From: Marilutibacter aestuarii
Lineage (GTDB): Bacteria; Pseudomonadota; Gammaproteobacteria; Xanthomonadales; Xanthomonadaceae
DNA length: 64,000 nt
Reading direction: 5' to 3'
Assembly: GCF_006546775.1 (NCBI RefSeq)
Contig: NZ_VICE01000111.1
Coordinates: forward strand, 25,820 to 89,819
The notes below the pieces were generated by a model. The model did not search any database and was not told the origin of the DNA. It saw only the letters and a program-made list of their open reading frames with translations. A program made the translations under genes and the position numbers. Position 1 is the first letter of the stretch; the number at the start of each line of letters is the position of its first letter. Below are positions 23,684 through 32,743 of this stretch, piece by piece.

Positions 23684-25285
23684 CTATTCGCAGTCGGCGA
23701 TGCGCCGGAAGTCCAGGTCCTCGTAGTCCGAGCTGAAGTCGCCGTCGGGATCGAGCTTGGCCATCGTCATGCGCGTGCCCGCGCCATCGTCGTGGAAATC
23801 CATCCATGCTTCCAGGTCGACGGTGTCGTCGTCCCAGTCCACCAGGGCGCGCTCACCCACCCGCATCACCCGTCCCGACAGCAGTGGCGACATCACCGAT
23901 TGGAAGCGTACGCCGTCCTCCATGGCACAGACCGACACCTCGCCGAACCAGGGGTCGCGGTACCGCCCCAGCCGCACGCCCGGGAAGGTGGCCTCGATCG
24001 GCCGGCGCGAAGTGGTATCCGGCACCCGGGACGCCGAAGGCGCGGTGCGCTCGCTTTCCAGGCGCGCGGCGAAGGCGTTCACGTCCGCGTCCGACCCTGG
24101 ACGGGTGAAGTACTTGAGCAGCGCGGCGGTCAGCACCGTCCGCGCGGCGCTGCCCTCGCCGTTGATCATCACCACGAAGCCGGACTTCCGGTCCGGCAAC
24201 AGCATCAGCACCGAGTACATGCCCGACAAGGTGCCGGTATGCGACACGGTCCATTCGCCGTCGACGTCAGCCAGGCGCCAGCCATAACCGTAGGCACGGA
24301 CATGCGTGTCGTCCCATTCGCGGTTGCGCGCCGACACCGGCAGCGGCGTGTGCGCGGCCCACATCTCGCCCCGTTGCCGCTCCGACAACCACTCGCGCTG
24401 CGCGGGCGTCGGGGCGAGCCAGTTCAGGGCCCATGCCAACATGTCGTCCAGGCTGCAGCGGATGCCACCGGCGGCGGCCGAGGTGATGGCCGGCACCGTG
24501 TCGCCGTCGGTGCGGATGGCGATGTTGCCCGTGTCGGTCCGCATGTGCGGCTGGGCGACGCTGCCCGCCGCGGCACGACTCCATTCGCCGACGCGGCATG
24601 AATCCAGGCCGAGCGGCTCGAAGACCTCCCGCCGCAGCAGCACCTCGTAGGCCTCGCCGCCGACCGCGGCGGCGACTTCCCCGGCCACCACGTACATCAG
24701 GTTGTCGTAGGCGTAGCCCGACCGGAAGCTGCGTTCGGGCTTCAGGTGGGCCAGGCCGGCGATGATGTCCTCGCGGCCGAAACGGTTGGGTTCGGGCCAC
24801 AGCATCAGGTCGCCGGCGCCCTCCGGCAGGCCGGAGTTGTGCACCAGCAGGTCGCGCACCTGCATTTCCCGCGTGACCCACGGGTCATGCATACGGAACG
24901 ACGGCAGGTGGCGGACGACTGGATCGTCCCAGGCCAGCAGGCCGGCATCGACCTGGCGCGCCAGCAGCGAGGCGGTCATGGCCTTGCTGTTGGAGGCGAT
25001 CTTGAAGAGCGTGGCGGGCAGCACCGGCTCGCCCGAGCCGGCGACGGTCTCGCCGCCCGTGCGCACCCAGGCGACCTCGCCGTCCTCGATCACGCCCATT
25101 GCCATGCCCGGCAGCGCGTAGCGCGCCATGGCCTGCTCGAAGATCCGGTCGAGGGCAGCCGGGTCGCGGGCCCCCGCGGGCGACTGCGCGAGCACCACTG
25201 CAGGCGCGCACGCGACCGCCACCGACAGGACGAAACCTGGCAGCCGGCGCGAGGGTCGGGGACCGGCAATGCCGCCCCCCTTCAC
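23684..25285 (-). CDS. Exported serine hydrolase, class C beta-lactamase/DD-peptidase fold
   Basis: The 533-residue protein carries the three active-site motifs of the beta-lactamase/penicillin-binding fold: SNSK (Ser98, Lys101), the Tyr motif YDN, and HTG in place of KTG. A C-terminal domain of about 150 residues follows. The start is taken as GTG at 25285 (GGGAAG upstream, then a compact signal peptide ending near AVVLAQ), because ATG at 25345 would give an over-long N region and overlap the upstream receptor stop. Such proteins act as esterases or D-amino-acid peptidases. Being third in a putative murein-peptide operon, a D,D- or D-aminopeptidase role is plausible but unproven. Confidence 0.82.
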   Translation of the reverse strand: MKGGGIAGPRPSRRLPGFVLSVAVACAPAVVLAQSPAGARDPAALDRIFEQAMARYALPGMAMGVIEDGEVAWVRTGGETVAGSGEPVLPATLFKIASNSKAMTASLLARQVDAGLLAWDDPVVRHLPSFRMHDPWVTREMQVRDLLVHNSGLPEGAGDLMLWPEPNRFGREDIIAGLAHLKPERSFRSGYAYDNLMYVVAGEVAAAVGGEAYEVLLRREVFEPLGLDSCRVGEWSRAAAGSVAQPHMRTDTGNIAIRTDGDTVPAITSAAAGGIRCSLDDMLAWALNWLAPTPAQREWLSERQRGEMWAAHTPLPVSARNREWDDTHVRAYGYGWRLADVDGEWTVSHTGTLSGMYSVLMLLPDRKSGFVVMINGEGSAARTVLTAALLKYFTRPGSDADVNAFAARLESERTAPSASRVPDTTSRRPIEATFPGVRLGRYRDPWFGEVSVCAMEDGVRFQSVMSPLLSGRVMRVGERALVDWDDDTVDLEAWMDFHDDGAGTRMTMAKLDPDGDFSSDYEDLDFRRIADCE

Positions 25286-25332
25286 CCTCGCTTCCCGCGC
25301 CCGCGCCAGCGGCGCGCGCGCGTCCGGCTGGC

Positions 25333-28300
25333 TCAGTAGCGCCATGCGAGCGTCAGCTGGCCATAGCGCGGCGATTGCAGGAAGCGCTCCTTGCCGAAGT
25401 ACTCGTCGCGGTCGCCCACGCCCGGCTCGAGGTCCTGGTAGACCCACACAGGCTCCTGCCGGTTGAACAGGTTGTAGACCGAAAGCCGTGCTTCGAAGGT
25501 GCCGAACGAGAACGCCCGCTCGTAGCCCAGGCTCATTCCCACGTCGATGATCCAGGGCATGTTGCCCTCGCCGCCACGCGGGGAGTGCTCGAACACGCGG
25601 TCGGCCGTGCTCCAGGTATCACCCTCCTGGGCGCCCTCCGGTGGCGTGCAGTTTTCTACGCAGATGAAGTAGCTGTGGTAGCTCTTCCAGTTGTAGGGAT
25701 TGCCCACGCCGAAGGCCGTGATCGGCCCGCCCGAACGCGCGTCCAGCGTGGCGCCCACGCTCCAGTTGTCGTTGAACGCATAGCTGCCGCGGAGCTTGAT
25801 CTGGTGGCGGTGGTCGTTCGCCAGCGGTCCGTCGCCCCGGTAGTTGACGAAGGGATCGTCGAAGTTCTCGGTGCGCCCGGTGTCGCCGAAGTTGGTGTCG
25901 GTATTGACCGGGCCCTCGGCGTTGCCCTCGTTCCAGGACAGGGTGTACGCAGCGTTGAAGGCCCACTTGCCATCCCATGCGCGGTCGACCTGGAACTCCA
26001 GCGCCTTGTACGTGCGCCGGGGCTTGACCCAGCCGCGCTGCCCGGTCGGGGTCGAGTCCACGTATTCCCATTCGCCGTTGACGAACGCGTAGTTGTCGGA
26101 CTCGGTCCAATAGCCCATCTTCGAGGTATCGACGGTCAGGTAGCCGTCGTCGACGCCGTCGCAGTCGGTGTCGCCCCAGACCGTCACGTCCTCGCCCGGG
26201 TTGGCCATCACCCAGCGGCTGGCGATGCGCCCGCAATGGGTGGCGGTCAGGTTGATGTCGTCGATGGCGTTGTGGAGCTTGCGGTAGGTGCCGCGCACGC
26301 CCCAGGACCACGTCGAGTTGATCTGCTGCTGGAAGCCCAGGATCAGTTCGTCCTGGTAGACGGGATCCATGTCCGCGTCGACCTCGGCACGCAGGTCACC
26401 GACCGTGCCGTCGCCCTGGCTGTTGTCGAAGCCGAACTGGGTGCCGAGGATCGGAACCGCGTACTGCACGCCGTCCCGCTCCTGGATGTCCCAGCCGTCG
26501 AAGCCGTAGTACGTGCGCTCATCGAGCAGTGCCCCACCCTGCTTGATGTTGATGACGTTGGCGACGGGCAGGAAGTAGCGGCCCACGTTGCCGAACAGCT
26601 TGGTGGTGCCATCGCCCTTCATGTCCCAGGCGAAGCCGGCGCGCGGGGCCCACATGTCGTCCATCTCGATGTAGGTACGTCCCTCCGCGTCGCGGTTGTC
26701 GAAGGTCTCGTTGCGGATGCCGAGGTTCAGGACCACGTTGTCGGTGACCGACCAGTTGTCCTCGAGGTAGAAGGCTTCGTTGCGGCTCTCGAACTCGCCG
26801 AAGATGGAATAGCGGCGCGCGCGGACGTACGCGAAGTAGCCCGGCGGCACGATGCCGGCGCCGGAGATCTGTGCGCCGGGGGTGGTCGAGTACACGTTGT
26901 ACTGGATGCCACCGGGACCGGCATAGTCCTGGCTGAGGTCGGAGGTGTTGGTCTCGCGGTCCAGCCCGAAGCGCAGCAGATGGTCGCCCAGCGCCCACTC
27001 GAAGTCCGCGCGGGTCTGCTCGCGCTGGTCGTTGCGGTCGTAGATGGTGGCGTTGTTTGTACAGCCCAGCGGCACGCCCGGATCGACCACGCCGGCACCG
27101 GCGGTCACGTAGTTGCAGTCGCCGTCGTTGGGCGAGGCGGCCACGCTGTTGCGCTCGTTGCGGCCGTGCATGAGCTTCATCGACAGGGTGTCGGTGAAAT
27201 GCGACGTCCAGGTCAGCGCCCAGTTGTCGCCGCCGGATTCGGAATAGGCCTCGCTGAGCTTGTCGCCGCGCGCGCCTGCATCGAAGTCGTAGGCGTAGGT
27301 GGTGTTGTCGACACGGTTGTCGTTCGAGAACGCCATCAGGCTGAGCAGGTTGTTGTCGGTGAGCTGCCAGTCCAGCGTCGTCGCCCAGAAACCGTTGTCC
27401 GAGTCGCCGCGGGTGAAGCTGGTGCCGGCGTTGCTGGTGCTCTCGGGCTTGACGTCGCGCGCTTCGTACATGGCGAAGAAGAACAGGCGGTCCTTCATGA
27501 TCGGGCCCGACGCCCAGGCATTGAGGGTGGCCAGGTCCGAACTGTCCTTGCTGCGCGTGAGGTAGCGGTCGCCATCGAGGTAGCTGTCGCGCGCCGAGGA
27601 CTGCCAGTCGCGCGGTTCCAGGACCAGCTTGGCGCCATAGTGGAAGTCGTTGCTGCCCGACTTGGCGATCGCGTTCACGACGCCGCCAGTGGTGCGCCCG
27701 TACTCGACGGAGTAGCCGCCGGTCTTGACCTGGAACTCCTGGTAGAAGTCGAACGGCGCCTGCGAGAAGCCGACGCGGTTGTAGAAGTCGGTGACGTTGA
27801 GGCCATTGATGTAGAAGGCGTTCTCGGCGACGGAGGAGCCGCCGAAGGAGATGCCGCCGAAGCCCGCGCTGCCTCCCGCCACGCCCGGTGCCAGCAGGGC
27901 CACCGACGCGACGTCGCGCTCCACCGGCAGGCGTTCGATCTCCTCGGCAGTGATGTTGGTGGCCGATTCGGTCGAGGTGACGTCGACTGGCGAGATCACT
28001 CGGGAACCGATGACCTGGACCGCCGAAAGGCTGACCACGCCGTCGCTGCCGAGGTTGATGGTGGTCGCGTTGCCCAGCGACACGCCGACTTCGACCGGTT
28101 CGCCCAGGGGCTGGCCGTCGCGGCTGACCTGCAGCGAGTAGCTGCCCACCGGCAGCTGCGACAGCCGGTAGCTGCCGTCGGCGCCGGCGGCGACCGAGCG
28201 CGAGAGCCCCGTCTCGGTATTGGTGACGGTGATCCGGTCCCCGGCGTTCGCGCGGCCTGCGATGGCGCCGTTCACGTTCTGGGCGTGGACGATCCCCGGC

Positions 28301-28368
28301 GCCATCGACGCCAGGCCGATCCCCATCGCCACGAATAACGCACTCTTCCGCAATGCCGTGCCGTACAT
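25333..28368 (-). CDS. TonB-dependent receptor with N-terminal carboxypeptidase-regulatory domain (Oar-like)
   Basis: The 1011-residue protein has a signal peptide (ending near GIVHAQ), then a CarboxypepD_reg-like beta domain of about 70 residues (VTNTETGLSRSVAAGADGSYRLSQLPVGSYSLQV). A plug follows (AVQVIGSRV, YINGLNV, VKTGGYSVEYGRTTGGVVNAI), then a barrel ending LTLAWRY. Oar-like receptors of xanthomonads take up peptides or large ligands; the substrate here is inferred from neighbours to be a peptide or muropeptide. GGGGGA precedes the ATG. It is 48 bp downstream of the transglutaminase-like gene and 47 bp upstream of the serine hydrolase, so the three form an operon. Confidence 0.9.
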   Translation of the reverse strand: MYGTALRKSALFVAMGIGLASMAPGIVHAQNVNGAIAGRANAGDRITVTNTETGLSRSVAAGADGSYRLSQLPVGSYSLQVSRDGQPLGEPVEVGVSLGNATTINLGSDGVVSLSAVQVIGSRVISPVDVTSTESATNITAEEIERLPVERDVASVALLAPGVAGGSAGFGGISFGGSSVAENAFYINGLNVTDFYNRVGFSQAPFDFYQEFQVKTGGYSVEYGRTTGGVVNAIAKSGSNDFHYGAKLVLEPRDWQSSARDSYLDGDRYLTRSKDSSDLATLNAWASGPIMKDRLFFFAMYEARDVKPESTSNAGTSFTRGDSDNGFWATTLDWQLTDNNLLSLMAFSNDNRVDNTTYAYDFDAGARGDKLSEAYSESGGDNWALTWTSHFTDTLSMKLMHGRNERNSVAASPNDGDCNYVTAGAGVVDPGVPLGCTNNATIYDRNDQREQTRADFEWALGDHLLRFGLDRETNTSDLSQDYAGPGGIQYNVYSTTPGAQISGAGIVPPGYFAYVRARRYSIFGEFESRNEAFYLEDNWSVTDNVVLNLGIRNETFDNRDAEGRTYIEMDDMWAPRAGFAWDMKGDGTTKLFGNVGRYFLPVANVINIKQGGALLDERTYYGFDGWDIQERDGVQYAVPILGTQFGFDNSQGDGTVGDLRAEVDADMDPVYQDELILGFQQQINSTWSWGVRGTYRKLHNAIDDINLTATHCGRIASRWVMANPGEDVTVWGDTDCDGVDDGYLTVDTSKMGYWTESDNYAFVNGEWEYVDSTPTGQRGWVKPRRTYKALEFQVDRAWDGKWAFNAAYTLSWNEGNAEGPVNTDTNFGDTGRTENFDDPFVNYRGDGPLANDHRHQIKLRGSYAFNDNWSVGATLDARSGGPITAFGVGNPYNWKSYHSYFICVENCTPPEGAQEGDTWSTADRVFEHSPRGGEGNMPWIIDVGMSLGYERAFSFGTFEARLSVYNLFNRQEPVWVYQDLEPGVGDRDEYFGKERFLQSPRYGQLTLAWRY

Positions 28369-28416
28369 GTGTATCCCCCGAACTGGTTGCTGTGGTTGAG
28401 GTAGGTAACGTCCCTG

Positions 28417-29919
28417 TTAGTGCGCGGTGGCGTTGCCCGACAGGACCCGCGCCGAGAAGCGGTAGTCCCACTGGTCGAAGTAGAGGTTGCCCCCCGGCCA
28501 CTCCACTTCGCCGCGCTGCGAATCCACGGTCTCCGACCGGAAATGCTCCTTGGGCGGGAAGAACTCCCGCGAATATTCGTCGTTGAAGGCGATGCGATAG
28601 GCGTCCAAACCGCCGAGGTAGAAATCGCGCAGGCCCTCGTCCGGGCTGTCGAGCAGGCCGGTGGTCACGTCCATCGGCACCCAGCCGTAGGGCGCCAGGT
28701 AGAGCCAGCCCCAGTCGTGCAGGTTGTCGTAGTCGCCGTCGGAATAGACCATGCCCGACTGCCATCGGGTGGGGATGCCGTTGAGGCGAAGCAGGGCCAT
28801 CAGCAGCAGGGTCTGTTGCCCGCAGTCGGCGTGGCCGGTGCGCAGCGCGTGCTCGCTTATGTTGGAGATCGTCGAATATTCCCGCGCCGAGGCCCAGGGG
28901 ATCCTGTCGACCGCGGCGAACAGCCTGCGCGCGATGCGCGCCGGATTCTCCTCGTCGCCCACGACCTGCTTCGAGAAGCGCCGCAGGGCGTCGGTGAACA
29001 CGATGTGCGGCGGGCGCTCGGCGGTGAACTCAAGCAGCTCCGGCGGTAGCGTCACGCGGCTGACGCGCGCGGGATCGATGGCGTGGTACTGGCCGCGCAC
29101 GGTCAGTTCGTAGCTCACCGAGAATTCGGTCGGCACGCCGGCCACGGCCTGCTTTTCCAGGTACACCGTGCGCTGCAGCGCCGACTCCGGCGCCACGACC
29201 GGGCGGCCGGGCTCGCTGCCGAGCAGGCGGATGTCGTCCTGCTGGCCCGGGATCGCGCGCGGATAGGGAATCCAGGCCCTGAGCGTCTCTCCGGCCGGCA
29301 CCGCGTCGGCCTCCACGACCAGGGACTGCTCCACCCGGATGCGTCGCGGCGCCACGCCGGGCCGGCCCATCGCCAGCGCGGCGTCGCGCACCTCGACGTG
29401 GTGCGGGCCCAGCGTTTCCATCGGCCCCATCCGCGGCGCGGGTGTTTCCCGTCGACGCATCGCGGCTTCCGCGTTCACCCGGAACAGGTTGGGAACGGCG
29501 CGCGCGAAGTAGCGGGGCCGGCCATCGATGTCGAGGTGCTCCAGGGCGCCGGAGGCCGACCAGGCGGCGAACTCGCCGCTCGACAGGTCCGGGATCTCCT
29601 TGCGCAGACGCTCGAGCGTGGCCGGCTCGTCGAGCGGGAAATCCAGCAGGATGCGTCGCATGCGCTCGCGCTCGAACGCCAGCGCACGGCGAGCCTCGGC
29701 CGGGGTGGCGTCATCGGCCAGGGCCTCGGCGATGCGGCGCTCGGCGTCCGCAAAGCGCCCTGCGTCGACCCGGGCGACGACTTCACGTACGGTATCGGGA
29801 GGACCCGGGCGGGCGGGCACCATCAGGCTCCAGCCCAGCAGCGCCACGCACCCCAGCCGCCGGGCCTGCATGCGCAGGCCGGCCAGGGTCTCGACAGGTG
29901 TGCTTGGGTCGTTCGCCAT
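28417..29919 (-). CDS. Transglutaminase-like domain protein
   Basis: The 500-residue protein has a C-terminal transglutaminase-like core with the triad Cys366 (GHADCGQQTLLL), His401 (NLHDWGW) and Asp417 (VPMDVTT). Bacterial members of this superfamily are usually cysteine peptidases. Upstream is a long N-terminal region with a beta-sandwich-like part (IRVEQSLVVEADAVPAGETLRAWIPYP) as in other bacterial members. The start at 29919 is taken as the first plausible ATG; an internal ATG at 29871 precedes a basic and hydrophobic segment (MQARRLGCVALLGWSLMVPA) that could be a signal peptide, so the true start may be there. It opens the leftward operon. Confidence 0.8.
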   Translation of the reverse strand: MANDPSTPVETLAGLRMQARRLGCVALLGWSLMVPARPGPPDTVREVVARVDAGRFADAERRIAEALADDATPAEARRALAFERERMRRILLDFPLDEPATLERLRKEIPDLSSGEFAAWSASGALEHLDIDGRPRYFARAVPNLFRVNAEAAMRRRETPAPRMGPMETLGPHHVEVRDAALAMGRPGVAPRRIRVEQSLVVEADAVPAGETLRAWIPYPRAIPGQQDDIRLLGSEPGRPVVAPESALQRTVYLEKQAVAGVPTEFSVSYELTVRGQYHAIDPARVSRVTLPPELLEFTAERPPHIVFTDALRRFSKQVVGDEENPARIARRLFAAVDRIPWASAREYSTISNISEHALRTGHADCGQQTLLLMALLRLNGIPTRWQSGMVYSDGDYDNLHDWGWLYLAPYGWVPMDVTTGLLDSPDEGLRDFYLGGLDAYRIAFNDEYSREFFPPKEHFRSETVDSQRGEVEWPGGNLYFDQWDYRFSARVLSGNATAH

Positions 29920-29952
29920 GACGCGGCCCCCGGCCGGCTGGAGATGACATCG

Positions 29953-30023
29953 ATGTAACACGCAGACGGGATGGTGGTCAATAATTTATTCCGAATTGAT
30001 ACTTTCATCGAAATAAGTATTCT
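29953..30023. promoter_or_regulatory. Divergent promoters with an operator-like palindrome
   Basis: This AT-rich patch stands out from its GC-rich surroundings. Rightward, TTGATA (29996-30001), 16 bp, TATTCT (30018-30023) is a good sigma-70 promoter. ATACTT (29999-30004), 10 bp, AAGTAT (30015-30020) is a perfect inverted repeat lying between and partly over these boxes, where a repressor would block polymerase. Leftward, TTGACC (29981-29976), 17 bp, TTACAT (29958-29953) is a weaker candidate. A second small palindrome AATAATTTATT is at 29980-29990. The RpiR-type regulator of the rightward operon is the natural candidate to bind. Confidence 0.6.
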
Positions 30024-30117
30024 CAAGGCCCGAGACCCCGGTGCGAAGCCGGGATTGCGGGCGCTGCCGAACCAGCGGTCGGACGGGCGCTGGACCGATC
30101 AAACGGGGATGCCGAAG

Positions 30118-31557
30118 ATGCGTGTTGCCATGCCGATGCTCCTGTCCCGCACGCCCCGCCGCGCCCACGCCGGCCTGGGCGTCCTGCTCGCCCTCCTGGC
30201 TGGATTCGGCCTGCTGGCGACGACCGCCGCGGCGGCGCGGCCGCCCGCGACCCCGGGGACGGGCGTGCCCGGCGTCCAGGACGCCCAGCTCTCACCGGAC
30301 TTCTGGACCTCGCGCCTGGACGCACCCGACGGCGTGGTGCTCGACGCGAACGCCATCGACCGCCTCAATGCGCGCCTGTTCGCCGAAGACGGCTCGATGC
30401 ACGACCTCGAGCGCTTCCCCGTGTCGATGCCGCGCGCGGACGTCGAAGCACTTGTGAAGGGCCTGTCCTCGCCCCCCACGCGTTCCCTGTTCGTTGCCGG
30501 CGGCTTGCCGTTCCAGGACGTGGATGCGCTCGAACCCGGCCTCGGCCTGGACCGCCTGCCCGACACGGTCGGTACCCGCTGGGGCCTGGTGGTGCATCGC
30601 GCCGACATGCGCACCTTCCCCACCGACGTCCGGGTATTCAGCGCCCCGGGCGACACCGACATCGACCGCTTCCAGGAAACCGCCCTGTTCCCCGGCACGC
30701 CCCTGGCGATCCTGCACGAGAGCCGGGACGGGGAATGGTGGTTCGCGGTGAGTCCCCGCTACGCCGCCTGGATCCGCAAGTCCGCGGTCGCCAGCGGCAC
30801 GCGCGGGGACGTGCTCGGCTACGGCCGCAGGACGCCCTACGTCGTGGTCACGGGCGCCACCGCACGCACCGTGCATACGCCGGAAGCGCCCCGGGTGTCC
30901 GACCTGCAACTGGACATGGGCGTGCGCGTGCCGCTGCTGGCGGACTGGCCGCCGGCCACGCCGGTCAATGGCCAGGCGGCGTACACCGGCCACGTGGTCG
31001 AACTGCCCGTCCGCGACGACGACGGCGCGCTGCGCTTCGCGCCCGCGCTGCTGCCGCGAAGCCAGGACGTCGCCACCGCCTACCTGCCGCTGACGCCGGC
31101 GGGCGTCATCGAACAGGGCTTCAAGTTCCTCGGCGAACGCTACGGTTGGGGCCATGCCTACGATGCCCGGGACTGCAGCGGCTTCGTATCCGAGGTCTAC
31201 CGCGCCTTCGGCATCCAGCTGCCACGCAACACCAGCGCGCAGGGCGTGAGCCCGGTCTTCAACACGGTCCGTTTCGACGAGGGCGACGACCGCGCCTCGC
31301 GGCTCGCGGTCCTGCGCCAGCTGCAGGTCGGCGACCTGGTCTATGTCCCGGGCCACGTGATGATGGTGATCGGCCAGTACGAAGGCGCGCCGTACGTGAT
31401 CCACGACGTGACCGGGATCAGTGTCCGCGACGACGACGGCGGACTGCGACGGATCGTGCTCAACGGTGTCTCGGTGACGCCGCTCGAGCCCCTGCAGTCG
31501 GGCGAGGACGCCAGCCTCGTCGACCGCATCTACAGCATCCAGAAGATCCGCCCATGA
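30118..31557 (+). CDS. SH3 / NlpC-P60 gamma-D-glutamyl endopeptidase (YkfC type)
   Basis: The 479-residue exported protein has a signal peptide (ALLAGFGLLATTAAAA), an SH3-like domain pair (about 155-300, with RADMRTFPTDVRVFS and SRDGEWWFAVSPRYAAWIRKSAV), and a C-terminal NlpC/P60 domain. Its catalytic Cys353 is in YDARDCSGFVSEVYRAFG, with His413 in VPGHVMMVIG and a third polar residue His429. YkfC-type enzymes cleave the L-Ala-gamma-D-Glu peptide to release dipeptides. The epimerase that acts on that dipeptide is the next gene. The start at 30118 (second of two close ATGs) is chosen so that the signal peptide starts MRVAMPMLL; 30109 is possible. Confidence 0.87.
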   Translation: MRVAMPMLLSRTPRRAHAGLGVLLALLAGFGLLATTAAAARPPATPGTGVPGVQDAQLSPDFWTSRLDAPDGVVLDANAIDRLNARLFAEDGSMHDLERFPVSMPRADVEALVKGLSSPPTRSLFVAGGLPFQDVDALEPGLGLDRLPDTVGTRWGLVVHRADMRTFPTDVRVFSAPGDTDIDRFQETALFPGTPLAILHESRDGEWWFAVSPRYAAWIRKSAVASGTRGDVLGYGRRTPYVVVTGATARTVHTPEAPRVSDLQLDMGVRVPLLADWPPATPVNGQAAYTGHVVELPVRDDDGALRFAPALLPRSQDVATAYLPLTPAGVIEQGFKFLGERYGWGHAYDARDCSGFVSEVYRAFGIQLPRNTSAQGVSPVFNTVRFDEGDDRASRLAVLRQLQVGDLVYVPGHVMMVIGQYEGAPYVIHDVTGISVRDDDGGLRRIVLNGVSVTPLEPLQSGEDASLVDRIYSIQKIRP

Positions 31558-31645
31558 GGCCCGGACAGGCGGATACCGCACCCTTCGCGCACCGGTCCGG
31601 CCGCCGCGACCCCGCTGCCCCGGATGGCCGCCACGAGGAAGCCCG

Positions 31646-32743
31646 ATGAAGATCACCGACATCCAGGTCGGCCTGCTGCGCGTCCCGCTGAAGACGCCGT
31701 TCAAGACCGCCCTGCGCACCGTCGACACCGTCGAGGACATCATCGTCCTGGTGCGCACCGACACCGGCCATGTCGGCCATGGCGAGGCCGCCGCGACCGC
31801 GGTCATCACCGGCGATACGCACGGCTCGATCGTCGAGGCCATCCGGCGCTACATCCGTCCGCGCCTGCTGGGCGCGGATATCGCCGACCTCAACCGCAAC
31901 ACGCGCCTGGTGCAGACCGCGCTGGAACGGAACTTCAGCGCCAAGGCCGCGGTGGAAATCGCGCTCTACGACCTGTTCGGGCAGCTCTACGATGCGCCGC
32001 TCTACCGCCTGCTCGGCGGTGGCGATCCGGTCATCACCACCGACATCACCATCAGCGTCGACTACATCGACAAGATGGTCGCCGACTCGGTGGCCGCGGT
32101 CGATCGCGGCTTCGAGTCGCTGAAGATCAAGGTCGGCAAGGACATCGGCCTGGACATCGAGCGGGTCAAGGCCGTCCATGCCGCGGTCGAGGGCCGCGCC
32201 CTGCTCCGACTGGACGCCAACCAGGGCTGGACCGCAAAGCAGGCGGTGTTCGCGATGCAGGCGCTCGAGGACGCCGGCGTGGCGCTGGAACTGCTGGAGC
32301 AGCCGGTCAAGGCGCATGACATCCGCGGCCTGAAGTACGTGACCGACCGCGTCCACACGCCGGTGATGGCCGACGAAAGCGTGTTCGGCCCGACCGAGGT
32401 GATCGACCTGATCAAGATGCACGCCGCCGACATCATCAACATCAAGCTGATGAAGACCGGCGGCCTGTCGAATGCCATCCGCATCGCCGACATCGCCTCG
32501 CTGTACGGCGTGGAGTGCATGATCGGCTGCATGATCGAGACCAGCATCAGTGTCGCCGCCGCGGTCCACCTGGCGGTGGCCAAGGCCGACGCGATCACCA
32601 AGGTCGATCTCGACGGTCCTTCGCTTTGCCGCCATGACCCGGTCGACGGCGGCGTACAGTTCAACGAGTCGGAAATATCGATCGTGGATGCACCCGGCCT
32701 GGGGATCCGCGAGGTCCGCGGGCTGGAGATGCTGCCCGAATGA
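31646..32743 (+). CDS. L-Ala-D/L-Glu epimerase (dipeptide epimerase)
   Basis: The 365-residue enolase-superfamily enzyme interconverts L-Ala-D-Glu and L-Ala-L-Glu, making murein dipeptides usable by ordinary peptidases. Visible sites are the KIK bases (Lys160, Lys162), metal ligands Asp190, Glu218 and Asp243, the opposing Lys267, and the DxD motif Asp321/Asp323 that binds the dipeptide amino group in characterised epimerases. Length equals that of B. subtilis YkfB and E. coli YcjG. GAGGAAG precedes the ATG. The specific dipeptide may vary within the family, but the DxD and the NlpC/P60 neighbour favour Ala-Glu. Confidence 0.9.
   Translation: MKITDIQVGLLRVPLKTPFKTALRTVDTVEDIIVLVRTDTGHVGHGEAAATAVITGDTHGSIVEAIRRYIRPRLLGADIADLNRNTRLVQTALERNFSAKAAVEIALYDLFGQLYDAPLYRLLGGGDPVITTDITISVDYIDKMVADSVAAVDRGFESLKIKVGKDIGLDIERVKAVHAAVEGRALLRLDANQGWTAKQAVFAMQALEDAGVALELLEQPVKAHDIRGLKYVTDRVHTPVMADESVFGPTEVIDLIKMHAADIINIKLMKTGGLSNAIRIADIASLYGVECMIGCMIETSISVAAAVHLAVAKADAITKVDLDGPSLCRHDPVDGGVQFNESEISIVDAPGLGIREVRGLEMLPE

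Noticed and set aside
28417-29919. Protein cross-linking transglutaminase
   Set aside because: The triad is present, but bacterial proteins of this type mostly act as peptidases; the name describes only the fold.
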